Assembly (NCBI GenBank): GCA_025266875.1
Contig: JALLLT010000002.1
Location: 124,001-188,000 of the forward strand
Length of the DNA: 64,000 nt
DNA from: Fennellomyces sp. T-0311
Lineage: Eukaryota; Mucoromycota; Mucoromycetes; Mucorales; Lichtheimiaceae
Direction: 5' to 3'
The position numbers and the translations under genes are program-made. This document shows, in pieces, positions 19,751 through 31,315 of this stretch; positions within the stretch are counted from its first letter, which is position 1; each line of letters opens with the position of its first letter. Below the pieces are notes generated by a model. That model was not told where the DNA came from. It made no database searches and saw only the letters and a list, made by a program, of their open reading frames with translations.

Positions 19751-22678
19751 ACGATAATTTTTTAAGTACATAGTAAACTTGCTGTTTATCATACTAATTA
19801 CATGATATGTGGGTATTTCGATGGGCAATCCAATTGGGACATTGACTTTTTGTACTGCAGAGCAAGACAACTCTGGCCATAGCTGAAATAGTGCTTTGTT
19901 CGCATGTAAGCTGCCTATCACATCGACTGTCGTTGTTTCTGATAAGAGCAGTTAACCGCACGCTTCACCAGCTACCATAAATTTGGCATTTTCAGTGTGC
20001 ATAAGCGGCATCTTGTTGATTATCAAACAGGTGCAGCAACCGCAGGGCTATTAGATAGAAATGGAACAACATGCATCAAAAATTTTGCAAGCTACGCAAT
20101 CTAAGACGACTGGATCAAAAAGTGATTCCAAGTTTGTAATAGGGAATAAGATATAAAATTCGTAGATATAATAACTACCATATCTGCATAGCTGTTACTA
20201 CGGTATATTCGTAAAATGAATTTTCATCCATCCGTTGTCTTAACTGACTTTAAAAGCCACTGGATGCAACTTTTGTTTTGTCTACAAAATATGCAATTAG
20301 TCAAGTAGGTCCAATCAGAGGAAGCGTCCACATACTTTTTTAGGGTAGCTTACGTGATTTTAAGAAAATGTTGTACTTGTCTGCTGTTTCAACTAGGTGC
20401 ACAAATCTCTGAATGGGTTTTTGCTTTCTCTGTAGTTTGTCTCTATATATCCAGTGAATCCAATCCCTGATTGAGGCAACAAAAGCGGATATAGTCTGTA
20501 CTTGCTTAACTTCTTCTGATTCATCCTGTGATGGAATTTATTTTGATGCATGTAATCTCATATTTTCTGGAGAAATCAAGGGCGTATCGAATGGCTTTTA
20601 AAGCTAGTCTAACGATCCACCAGATAAAAAGTTGTCACTAAAAGTGCACCAAGTCAGCTCTAACCACATATTCTGGATCATTCAGTGTCTAAAGTGATTT
20701 GAAAGTAAGAGAAAGTGATAGAAGCGATGGTGAATAATACGTATAAAGTCAAATATAAAAGTAACTACATGAAATGTTTATGTTCCTCGTTCCTACCCAG
20801 CAACTCGTACGAGGTACCTTTGAATACGCTTACTGGGATCAGCCAGCAATGGATCTTTTACTGCAATCCACGGCTGGAATTGACAAGTCTAGACATAATG
20901 TAAAATCACCTTGTTGGTTTTACTCTGGATCTCACTCGTGTTGTCTAATGAAATAACCTTTTGCTTTACTACATGTGTTTTACCATGGTTACCATCACGC
21001 ATTTCAAGATAGTGAACCGTAGAGCGGATGACAAATATTGCCTCACTTTGGAAAATAGTCAATTCAGATAAACTTTAGTTCGGTAAAGAACGTCTATACA
21101 CATGATGTGCCACGCTCCCATCACCTAGAACATGACAAAATATAAAAGTTCGGCTTACGCCAGCTTTTTCAAAGGGTATCCACGCATATGTCTTTAGTGA
21201 AGGCGTCAATACGCTGGAGTTAGCAGTCAAACTTTTGAAATATCTTGGAATATATTTCCGAGAGCGTGCTTGAGCTTTTTGAAATGGTAAGTAGGGTCAA
21301 ACTGCACAGCATCCAAAAAAATTGACGGTCAGGGATTTTAACAAGGTACACGAAGTACTCTCAGGCAATTTCTTACTCTTTTTGGCGAGTATTGCAAATT
21401 TGGACGTGTGTCATCTCGCTTCTACCTAAAAACCATTAGACAGGTAAAGTAAAATGCAAGCTTCTTTAAAATTGATGGTGATGTATCAGAACCATGCTTA
21501 TTTTTGACACATGGTCACACAGCGCGGATGCCCATGATAAATAAATTGTGCTACCCATATCATGTCTGGGAACATTAAAAATATCATTACGTATTGATTT
21601 GAAGGAAACCGGTAATGGATGCAAATAATTCACCGAACGGGACATGTATATCCGTAAGGAACATACCAGATAGGATGCATTCCGGATTACCATCTATGGA
21701 GCAGGCTTTGATCGTTTGTGCATATCACAGCAAAAACCTTATCTTCTCGGACGCATAGTGCCACGAGGTCCGCGCACCGGAAGAATGCATAACCGTTGGG
21801 CTGAAATGATACAGGAATAACCTTAGCTACCCCCTCTCTATTTGATTTGAATCTTTTCAACAGTTCCAATCAACCGCGGTAGTGTTGCGTTTATCTACGC
21901 CATTTTGCTCAATAACTCACACCAGAGCCAAAAAATCGGTCAAGTCCGAGTTGACGGATTGCTGAGCATAAATATGACAGCTCTGGATCGATCCATGCTG
22001 CAACATGGTCCGCAGCTTGCTTTTTATAAACATCGGAATGTTTATGACGGAATCACTTTTTGGTGCTGTAACCACCTCCGTTGCACGAGCTATCCTCTCG
22101 GATCACACCTTTGATTAGTTTCGAAGATAAACAGATCAAAGGATATGGGTCAGACGATAATGGTTTTCCGAAAATTTACTACTCCCTTTCGGTCATGACA
22201 GCTGAGTATCTGTATCTGTATCTGCATGGGGCTAGACGGGGTTGCATCAGCTGCTCTGCTCTAGTTACTGATCCAGGGCGAGACCATTTTTGACATATAA
22301 AGAATCGGCATGATTTTTGTGAAAGTGCGGGGCAGCGGCGGGATGGGTCGTATGATGGGAAACCGATATTGGATCGACGTGGCATGATTTTTTTTTGGCA
22401 TGCTCGGGATTGGAATGCAGAAAATGTTTGGGGTACGTTGGACGCTTTAATCCTCCATCGATGTTTATTATTGCAAGATGTTGGGAGCAGAAGTAACGTT
22501 ATGATCGGAAAAAAGAAGCGGGGGGAGAGGTTGTTTGGAGGAGTGGAGTACTCGCGACATGTATTATTATTAAAATTATCCGAAGAGAAAAAGAACAATT
22601 AAAGGATATACAGAGAAGAAAGAATTAAAAAAGTAAAAACGTGAATTTTAAATGATCAAAAAGAATTAACAAAAAAGC
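19751..22678. other. Gene-poor, AT-rich region
   Basis: Almost 3 kb without a supportable gene. Short minus-strand frames around 21,690-21,870 contain a protein-like run (PVSFQPNGYAFFRCADLVALCV) flanked by stops, which may be a decayed gene. The part next to 22,678 holds the 3' end of the sterol oxidase transcript. No terminal repeats or RNA genes were recognised. Confidence 0.35.
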
Positions 22679-23685
22679 TTATTGCGACTTGGCCTGGAGC
22701 TTCTTGCGCTCCTCAGCTTGGCGCTTGCGATAGGCGACGTACTTGACGTTGGTGCCAAAGATGTAGTCCCACCAGCGGAACGACGAGGCATAGTTACCGA
22801 TGAACGCCTGGTGGTGATAATCGTGGTGGTCCGCACCAGCCCAGAAAGGCACCCAGTTATGCAGCGACCAGGGGAAATCGTAGCCGGAATGAGCATCGAT
22901 GGCTTGGAAAAGACGGAGGACGATCCACAAGAGCATGGTGATGAGATGAAGACCCCATTCAGGACCCACCTCAAAGAAATAGCTCGAGCAGGCGTGGTAA
23001 ACCAAAGGACCACCGACGGTACCAAAACCAAGAACCATTGTTTCGATGGGATGAGCATACTCGGCGGCGATGCCGAAAGGCGCGGCGTATTCATGGTGAA
23101 CCTTGTGTACCTTCTTGTAGAATGGGGGCCAGTGCATGAATCGATGCATATGATAATGAAAGAAATCCTCAAACACAAAGAAGATGGCGATTTGAACACA
23201 CATTTGTTGCCTAGGAGATAAATTAGTTTGTTGTTTCTGTTGTGCCTGAAAAAAAAAAGACTTACCAGTTGGGGAACGGAGCGGAAACACGCATACCAAG
23301 GAACGTAGCAGCCGGGTGGAAGAAAAAGATGAGTGGGCCTTCAAACAAAAAGTGGGACTTTAGGACTTGGAGAGTGCACTTCCAGTAATCCTCGTTCTTG
23401 TTTGTTTTGTTCTATGTGTGGTCGCAATGAGCTTGATACTGTCAACTGATAAGAAGGAAGAAAAACACTTACGGGCTGCAGCTTGTAGCGTTGAAAGTAA
23501 GGAATAAAGTCGCAAATGAGAAAGGGAATGAAGCGTCCAAAGTAGACAATCTCGTGCATCAAGAACGCAAAGACGCCAGTAACGATCAGAGGATTGCGGC
23601 CTTCGTACATGCCTTCCCATGCTGACTCAAAATAGTTGAGCTGGTGAGGTGAGCTGGTGTCCATCGCGACCGTTGTTGCGTTCAT
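22679..23685 (-). CDS. ERG25: C4-methylsterol oxidase
   Basis: A membrane di-iron oxygenase of the endoplasmic reticulum that starts removal of the C4 methyl groups during ergosterol synthesis, working with Erg26 and Erg27. Three exons (23685-23473, 23411-23266, 23210-22679) give 296 residues, the family length. The fatty-acid-hydroxylase histidine boxes are clear: HYHMHR (HxxxH), HKVHH (HxxHH) and HHDYHH. Hydrophobic spans lie at about residues 33-63 ([15 protein letters not shown] onward) and within the [13 protein letters not shown] region. The C-terminus is Lys/Arg-rich but lacks an obvious KKxx. It is transcribed divergently from the mS26 gene across about 277 bases. All splice frames agree. 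Confidence 0.95.
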
Positions 23686-23962
23686 GATGAAGGAAACTTC
23701 GGGACGGAGAAAGAAGAGATGAGGGTGAAGAGTTAAATAAGGGACAGGTTTTACTTCCGCTTAAATACTTGTACGTGGTTCGACTTTTTTTTTTCAGTCG
23801 TTCCACGCGTGTGACAGAGGTACGGCCTTAAACACAGCAAATCCGATTTTCAATATCAGATAACCAAGACTGCTTTTCTCTTTTTCCGTCGCACCAGGCC
23901 AGCGGGGGCAACTTTGACAAAAACAAAAAAAAACAATCTCCTTCGTTTCCTTCATACACATT

Positions 23963-24631
23963 ATGCATCGCTTCATTCGACCACGACGACTCTACTCCAC
24001 CCATGCACCAGGCTTCGAGCCACCAAAGGGCAGCCGCGACACTCCCAAAATCGTTCTCAAACGACGCAACCCCGCCACGTCCCTCCCGTCTCATTTGGCC
24101 AAGGCCGAAGCGCAACCTCGCGTCGCTCATAGCGCAAAGCAGGCGCACCGAGAACAGCTGCGTCAAACACGTCACCAATACGCACAAGAGCTGCTGGGCA
24201 AATACGGACGACGCGAGGCCGCGGCCGCCACAAAGCGACAGGAGAACGAACAGCGAATGCAACAGGAGAAGCAGGCGTTGGCAGAGGAACGACAGCAGCA
24301 ATTGGAACGCAAAGCCAAGATTGTTGACATGTTGCAGTTGGATACAAAGTCGTTTGTTACACAGGATCGCGCAACGCAACGTGACAGTAATCGCAAGGCA
24401 CATGAATCTCAACTGCGAGAACAGAGGCGCAAGCAATTGCTCAAGTTGTACAGCTCAGCGGAAAGCTTTGTCACGCTGGAAAACCTGGATGCCAAGATCG
24501 AGGAAGCGCTCCACACACAGCCCTATTCATCATACCACTCCAGCCTGGAAGAGTATATCCTGACCAGCACATCCGAGTCGGTGGAGATTGAGAGGAGAAA
24601 GGAGGTCATCAAGGAAGCAATGGGAGTCTAG
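23963..24631 (+). CDS. Mitochondrial small-subunit ribosomal protein mS26 (Pet123-like)
   Basis: A component of the mitochondrial small ribosomal subunit. An intronless frame of 222 residues starts MHRFIRPRRLYST, an Arg-rich presequence-like N-terminus suited to mitochondrial import. A basic segment is followed by a long charged helix (AHREQLRQTRHQYAQELLGKYG through the KQALAEERQQQLERKAKIVDM region) and the conserved closing part with KLYSSAESFVTLENLDAKIEEAL. That part aligns in my memory with Pet123's [22 protein letters not shown]. Yeast Pet123 is longer at the C-terminus. It is convergent with the PAQR gene, their stops being less than 100 bases apart. Confidence 0.75.
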   Translation: MHRFIRPRRLYSTHAPGFEPPKGSRDTPKIVLKRRNPATSLPSHLAKAEAQPRVAHSAKQAHREQLRQTRHQYAQELLGKYGRREAAAATKRQENEQRMQQEKQALAEERQQQLERKAKIVDMLQLDTKSFVTQDRATQRDSNRKAHESQLREQRRKQLLKLYSSAESFVTLENLDAKIEEALHTQPYSSYHSSLEEYILTSTSESVEIERRKEVIKEAMGV

Positions 24632-24718
24632 CTGCGTGGTTTTTATATAGAAAAAAATGTATAAAGGAAAGGACAAAAAAATGCATATATATATACTCTG
24701 TAAATGGTTGTTGTATGG

Positions 24719-25984
24719 TTACATGTATTGCTGGCAAAGGGGGTTGTCGTCCTGGTGCCAGAACGCCATGGCGCGCATCACGCCCACGTAGTGCGAGGTG
24801 ACGGCAATAAGCACACAGACGTGGAAGATCTGATGCGATGCGAACTGGGTGTATGCCCGGTAAGTATCAATCCAGCCAGTCGCAGTTTGCGCGTGCTTAC
24901 CCAAATATTGAATTTCCCCGGAAACCAGCGCTCAGGAATGCGGCATGCATAGATCAACGCGCCACCCACATACAGCACCGCCATAATCACTAGATACCAC
25001 AGCGAAATGGTATCTGCCGACGTCGTGAACTGTGGTCAGCGTTAGTCATCCATCTGATTGCCACCCATTACACAAACGTACTCCATAAAGAATAATGCCA
25101 TGCAGAGTCGGGACCACGCCGAACAGGCCCAATGCCAAGAAAAGACTTGTTCGCATCCAGCGGTACGCCGGCGTGCGGAAATGCTTCAGGAGTGCCACGG
25201 TCGCAGTGAACGAGCCGAGAACCGTGATCACTACTAGATAAAAGACTGGACCACGTTTTGGGTTTCAGCAGAAAGAAGATAAGAGTTTCTTAAAAACTTA
25301 CTCTGCAGGGTTGGGTGGCAATGGAAACCATAGTAGAGCAACGGATAAAATGAGCCACTAGATCCGTCCACGTTTTCTCGTCAGTTTCCCAATCCCTCAA
25401 ATAGTCACTCTTTACACTTACACGATCAAAGTGACGATGCCGGCATAGTCGCAGCGATTCCACTGCGCAGCCACAGGCTCGGAATGGCACGATACGCAAT
25501 GGAACGTGCTGCTGAATCCAAGACACGTCATGGCACCCAGCAGAAAGCTGAAAAAGTAGACATAGTCCGCTGCTGTCAGACTATCCGCAAAGGGCTGTGC
25601 CCAGAGAAAATGGACACCGAGACCAAAGAAAAAGACAAAACCCAAGAGATGACTCCAGATATTAACTAGAAACAATAAACAATTAAAATCCGTTTGACAG
25701 CTATTTTTTATCATGCACGGACCACTCTCGTTATGGAGATAGAACAGGCTCTGGAAACACTTGGCATAACTTGCCGTGGGCAATCGATATCCGGCAGTGA
25801 TGTAAATGTTGTCCTGCATCCACTGAGGCAGCTCTGACCATGTCACGGTCTTTTTTCCTTTGCTTGTGGCTTTGTTGCCAAGCAAGGTGGTGCGATCGTC
25901 GCCGAAATCCCGAGAATCTCTCATTGGGATAGTGTCTTGATCGTCGTCTGATTGCATAGGAGTTCTTCTCTTGACTGTTGTCAT
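24719..25984 (-). CDS. PAQR / Izh-type seven-transmembrane receptor (haemolysin-III family)
   Basis: An integral membrane protein related to yeast Izh1-4 and adiponectin receptors, implicated in sterol/lipid and zinc homeostasis through a probable ceramidase-like site. Six exons (25984-25723, 25665-25422, 25357-25302, 25245-25082, 25029-24901, 24844-24719) join in frame to 326 residues. The family signatures are present: LPQWMQDN followed by GYR, LHNESVNIWSHLLG across the first splice, the S-x3-H motif (SSTFHCVSCHS), IVGSFYP, PERWFPGKFNIW and the C-terminal ASHQIFHVCVL. The zinc-binding His residues of TM2 and TM7 are all there. The first intron uses an unusual GTCCGT donor. Confidence 0.92.
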
Positions 25985-27355
25985 TCCCCGCGCCTTTTTA
26001 TATGCTGCTCTACGTATCTATCTTGCCTTTCCTAAAGCGAGATAGAGAAAGAGTCCGTTGACCAAAAAAGTGCTGAAAAGGGAAGGAGGAACTGGTCTTT
26101 TTGACTTTCCCTCTCTCCGGGATATTCATACCACTGATTCCGACCCCCATTTTTTGGCATGGCCCATTTCACGTGCAAAAAAGGCAGAAAGATAGGACAG
26201 GGTGTCGGCCTGGCTTTTTTTTTCACCATGGTTGCGTGGTGATTTCGTTCCCTTGCCAATTTTCAAGTATTTGCCAAAGCAAGCAATAATATTTATGTGT
26301 TTTTCCACGCTGATGCAAATTCAATAAAAACTTAAAGAGGCTAGCATTTAACGTACAGGTCATTGTTGATGGACATGTGAAAGGACATATATATACACTT
26401 TAACCCAATTTATGATTATTATTCTTGCACGATTAAAATATCATCGCTTGTTGTTGTCCCCGCAATGTTGATAATTACTCCGTGAGTTTTTTTTTCCTTT
26501 TTATTTTTTGCTAGCCCTTGTCATCTGTGTCACGGTCTGCAAGCACATGCTTTCTTGATGTGTGGGTAACAAATTTTTGGTTGCTGTAGCAACGGACAAC
26601 ATTTGTTCAGGGAGAGAGCGATTTTAATTAAAGCAAGAAGGGTGTTCGCGGCTTGATTTTAGTTTCCATTCGCCGAACCAAAAAATCTACCTTTGACAGA
26701 AAGGGCATTGACGTAATCCAGTTACGGGAAACAGCGGTTGTAATTCTCTCTGAAACATCCCATGACTTTTTTTTCTGGACACACACACAGGAAACCATCG
26801 TTACGAACGAACGCGTAACAATCAAACGAAGGGCTATTTGGTTTTTCGACTGATAGGCGCAGCTAGCGGATAAACCATTTAATGATGGACGCATATGAGA
26901 AAACCATTAAAAAAAAGCATGCCGTGTACAAAAAAAAAGAACATGTCACTTGACCTTAAAGGTGAGATGATGACGAATCGTAAGAAAACAGGAAGGGGTA
27001 CATTGCAGACAACCTTTTAATATCTCACGTCACAGAAACTTCAGGCGCAACAAAAAATTGACACTTTTTGATACGTTTTCAAACTTTCCCAGCGCCTTTG
27101 TGGGACAACCGTGGCTTCACCCCGCCCTTTCTTTCTCTCTTCTCTTTACTTTTTTTTTCCTCTTTTTTTTATTTCCTTGGACTCTTTTATCTTGGTCCTT
27201 CACCTGAGCAAGGCCTCCGCAAAGCTGTCTTCCTGCTGACAGCGCACACGAAACAACTGCAATCTGCTCATCAGCAGCGCACCAAAGCAACCCCTCTCTC
27301 TTTCTCTCTTGGAGACTATTTTCTTTTTTCTTTTTTACCCATTTTGAAATCTGTC
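25985..27355. other. Intergenic region with pyrimidine-rich promoter of the homeobox gene
   Basis: No gene is supportable. From about 27,100 to 27,355 the sequence is strongly pyrimidine-rich on the + strand (long CTTT/CTCT runs), which I take as the promoter and 5' leader of the TALE gene. The centre holds many T8-T10 tracts and ORF shadows only. Confidence 0.4.
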
Positions 27356-28312
27356 ATGTCAAATTGCCTACTTCCATCGGGCGATAAAAAGGTAGAGCTA
27401 GGCTTCGTGCAGCGGTTCGTTGCAAGCTGACTTACGGGTTTTTGCAAAGCGGAGGGTGTTCAGCCCTGTCATACTCTTCCATGACCACAGATTCGTGCGG
27501 GACGGGTCAGGCGACCTTGAACACGTACATATTCCATACCGAGATCCACACTATGTGCCGTCAATCGAGTCCAGCAAGAAGCGCATCCACCAAATGCTGG
27601 AAGACAACGGCCGATTCTGGGCCGATGTCATGATGGCATGCTCCAAAGGTATAACAATAATGCAAGCTCAGCAAGCCCACCCCTTCCGAGTCTGTGCACC
27701 CGACTCATACATGTAATAGATGCAGATAAACCACTTTCCCCTGTCCCGTCACTCGTCTCGTCGTCGTCGCCCGCATCACTGGCCCAACAACCACCTCCTT
27801 CGCCACACCATTGGAACCGCCTTGCCCCTTCGTCATCCACGTCCTCGTCGTCATCCTCATCGCCGCCGCCCCAACAGAGTGAACGTCGCCCTTATCAACG
27901 ACGCAGCCATCCGCCCACAATGCACGTAGCACGCCAAAAACGAGCCAAGAAGCCGGCGCCTGTCATACAAACAGGCCAGCTGAATTTGCAGCAAAAGCGC
28001 AGCAAACCCGTTGCCGTCAAAAAAAGACAGCGCAGCAACCTTCCCAAGCCAGTGACAGCCATCCTCAAAACCTGGCTGACCGAGCATAAGGAACACCCCT
28101 ATCCCAACGAAGACGAGAAGATCGCCCTTGTCAAGCAGACCGGCCTGGCCCGCAACCAGATCAGCAACTGGTTTATCAACGCAAGGCGGCGGATTCTGCG
28201 GCCCATGCTGGCTGATGAAGGCGCTGATGATGATGAGGAAGAGTACGACGAGCAGGATCATGACGGGTTTTCATACGGACGACGTCCTTCCGGTAGAGCC
28301 GCTACAGGGTGA
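27356..28312 (+). CDS. TALE-class homeodomain transcription factor
   Basis: A nuclear DNA-binding protein of the three-amino-acid-loop-extension class. Three exons are inferred. A 12-codon first exon (27356-27391) is followed by an intron ending TTTGCAAAG at 27449, exon 2 is 27450-27648, and exon 3 is 27720-28312, giving 275 residues. The homeodomain lies near residues 175-235: [19 protein letters not shown], then [20 protein letters not shown], then the recognition helix [15 protein letters not shown] with the invariant W-F-N-R. HPYP is the TALE loop. A Ser/Pro-rich low-complexity region precedes it and an acidic tail follows. A second acceptor 5 nt into exon 3 (TGCAG) would also stay in frame. 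There is no linked HMG or second homeobox gene, so this is not a mating locus. Confidence 0.9.
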
Positions 28313-31075
28313 CATTACTACACACGCACACACGCACGCCCGCAAAAACAAAAACACACGCACACACCGCACATCCCCGCCCCCTTTTCATCTTATTCCA
28401 AGTTCATATATACTCGCACCTCCGCTATCGTCATGTAATAGACCACGGTCAAACTTTCTCTTCTTCTGTGTATGATCATATATATCTCCTTCTCTCTGTA
28501 TATCTTTCTTTTTTTCCATTCATTGTTGTAATATTCCATATATCAATTGGTAAAATAACCTTCCGGTATTAAAAAAAAGGACCCGCTATGTATAGAGATT
28601 TTTTGTTGCCTGTTCGTCGACCGTTGCACGACGCCTGTATGACATTATCGCCTGTTCGTTTGTGACCATCACATGGCCGACGGTGCCGGGCATTGATTTT
28701 TTTTTTTGACAAGCTTGCTGTCAAAAACGAAACTGCGCCTAATGTAAGGAGTAAGCAAGGGGCTGGAGGACGGATTGCAATAGGGCCCAGACCCAGTGCA
28801 TTGTTTGTTTCTCTCGTACATCTACGTTTATTCGAATTAAAGATAAACCCGAAGCTTGGCCCGAAGCTCCATGAAACAGTCCTATTACACCATTCACTTG
28901 CTATTTTTTGAACGTGTCAAACGCTTCGCTTCTCATCACCGTTGCTATACCGGTTTTAGTCATGCCGCGTTTCTTATCAACAAACCGTGTAAAAACTACC
29001 CAATTGTGACGTTAGAATAGCCGCTCTAACCTTAAAACGGTCGCTTACGAGAGAGTGAGGAATAAAAAAAAGACAATTCCCTCGATAAGCTGATTTTCGC
29101 GCAAATAATTCCCAGGATGACATGTTCATTATTCCCATTAAGCTTGCATTTTTTCTTATAGATATAAGCGGAGACGCCAGAGCATCCCAAAAATAGCTTC
29201 ACGCCCATGTTTGTTATAAAATACAAGCACATTTTCCAGAAATCGCTAAAAGAAGTACACCCGTCGCCTCCTTCGCCCGAAAAATGGTGCCACCATCAAC
29301 AATGATCGCTATTTCCAAAGGTGTGGTAAAAAAAGTGACATTATCGTTTATGTGCGCGTGGCATCGGGATCTAGAATCGACTTGCGCTTTTACTTCCCTT
29401 GCTCTCCCTTTGTATCAATTATATGCTGATAGGGTACTATCAAAGATCTCTCCTTCACTGGGTCCTGCACGAGTTTTCCCGAGCCATCTAACTTTTTCGC
29501 TTTACAATACCGATATATTAAAAATAACAAAGTTTGATGATGCAGGCAATTGATCCGATTTCACCTTATTTGGCAAGTGACAGACCGTTGGGAACGCGTG
29601 TCAAGTTGATTAGATTGCCTCCGCACTTGCCTGACATTATTTTAAAACCTTATTCGCAACCATGTCAACATACGTTGCCATTCAACCGTCTTGGTTGAAT
29701 CGGCCCATATGTGTCAGCTTACTTACCTCTCTTGCACGTTGATCAAGGAACATAGTCTAACGCTTTTCCCATGAATTTGTAATCATTTTTCTAAATTAAT
29801 AACCGTTTTTCGTAACAGTGTTCAGCGATATCGCTCGATTTGATACGTGCGAACTTATTGCATTTATGACTCTTTTGCGGCTCCTGGTACTGCCGTTTCT
29901 TTTGACATAACAGGTTACACTTTGTTTAATTTAAAGAATACAAACTATCGGTCTCTTTGAACATGCAAGAAATCGCCTCTTTATCTATGTCATAGCAGGT
30001 TTCATCGATTGAAGTTGGGCAGCATTTGAGCTTGAGTTCAGGCAAATTTCTGCCAATGCACGTATGCCTTGGGAAGTCATACCGTACAACGGTCTTTGGG
30101 AAAAAGTGTACAGCAGGAATCTCTGCAAAGCTGCCGGTCGACACATCCAAACATAAGATCCTTAGGTGGATATTTTGTGAACTCAATATATTGGCAAGGG
30201 CATCGAGTAATGCATTGTTTCGTGCTGTTGTACCATTTCTTCATCCAGCTTGCACGCGGGGTGATTGAACCTCATTGCAATATTACAAATCGAGCTCAAA
30301 TGAAGCAAGTCCAGATTACAAAGTTAGGTACAAGACATAGAACGAAACTTTATATTTTGCCGTCGATGAAATGGACAGCTTCTACTGTCCCATTTTCCAA
30401 CATTGGACTCTTTCGTATCATCGTTTGCTGTTAAGCCAAAGTGTCCGTCATTGGGCTGCACGTTCAAATGAACTAGCTGATTAAATGCAATTTGAATCCG
30501 CTAACCCAGTCTTGTATAAATACGTATCGGCCATTATCAAGTCCAACCTTCAAAGCGTGCGTTTGCTCTTGGTGAGAAAAGGTACATAGCCCCATGCAGC
30601 GCTGTTGGCCTATAATCCAAAAATTATCGATCATTCATACAATGATCTTTGGCTTCTTCCATGATAGCGTGTGATCGTACGATAGATGCTTAGATACTGC
30701 ACTAGATATCCGCTCAACCCTAGCATAAGTTTGACCTCGTTATTGGGAGGGGGAGACAGTGTAACTTTATCTGACTGCTTTATGAGCGGATGCCCTCCCT
30801 TTGGTCCTTGTTTCAATGTGCAATCTTTGCAATCCAAGGTTTGGTATTAAACAGAGACAAATCAAGCTGCACGCATCTACCTGCTCCGATCTCTGTGCGT
30901 CGATTGGACAATATCGCACTTGTTGGTCAATGTTCACACAACATCCTTCGCTCGGTCGGTTCGTTTCTTTGACCCCATTTTTGACATCGCAGAAATAATT
31001 ACTCGTTAAAAAGCTTTGGGCAACGGGATAATTTCACTCTGAGCTCCTCTTTGGTCATGGTAATGATATGACAGG
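28313..31075. other. Gene-poor, degraded region
   Basis: Contains a CACACA-rich stretch just after the homeobox stop. Around 30,190-29,926 a minus-strand frame (NIHLRILCLDVSTGSFAEIPAV) reads like a leucine-rich protein. Similar words upstream occur in a shifted frame, so it may be a decayed LRR/F-box gene. No intact gene, RNA gene or transposon end was recognised. Confidence 0.35.
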
Positions 31076-31079
31076 CCAC

Positions 31080-31230
31080 AGACTTGGTGGGTTGATCACC
31101 TGGGATATTCCCTCACATGGATCAATTGGGAAAGGTCGTAATCAGGATCCTTATCTGTATAAGCCCGACTAGAATACCGCGTTTGTGAACATTTATCATT
31201 CGAACGACACTTTCCCAAGTCGGTTCCGCA
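31080..31230 (+). pseudogene. Fragment of a second DDHD phospholipase gene
   Basis: This stretch matches the last exon of the DDHD gene at 2285-4026 in reading order. The intron end and exon start CCACAG-ACTTGG are kept, then LGGLITWDI and PSH, an internal deletion, MDQLGK, and a diverged copy of the DPRLYHPDYNTVFENIYHP region with stops and frame changes. Intron sequence is present next to the exon, so it is a genomic fragment rather than a reverse-transcribed copy. It lies directly before the Harbinger-type relic. Confidence 0.65.
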
Positions 31231-31315
31231 ATCATGCTTCGAATGCGCCGTGACATCGTCTTGGCCTATGGACCACTCGAACTGTTGAAAGAAAAGAAGC
31301 ACATCAGCAATCTAT

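Noticed and set aside
27356..28312. Homeobox gene as a mating-type locus
   Set aside because: Mucoralean sex loci carry an HMG-box gene between a transporter and a helicase gene; none of these flanks the TALE gene here.
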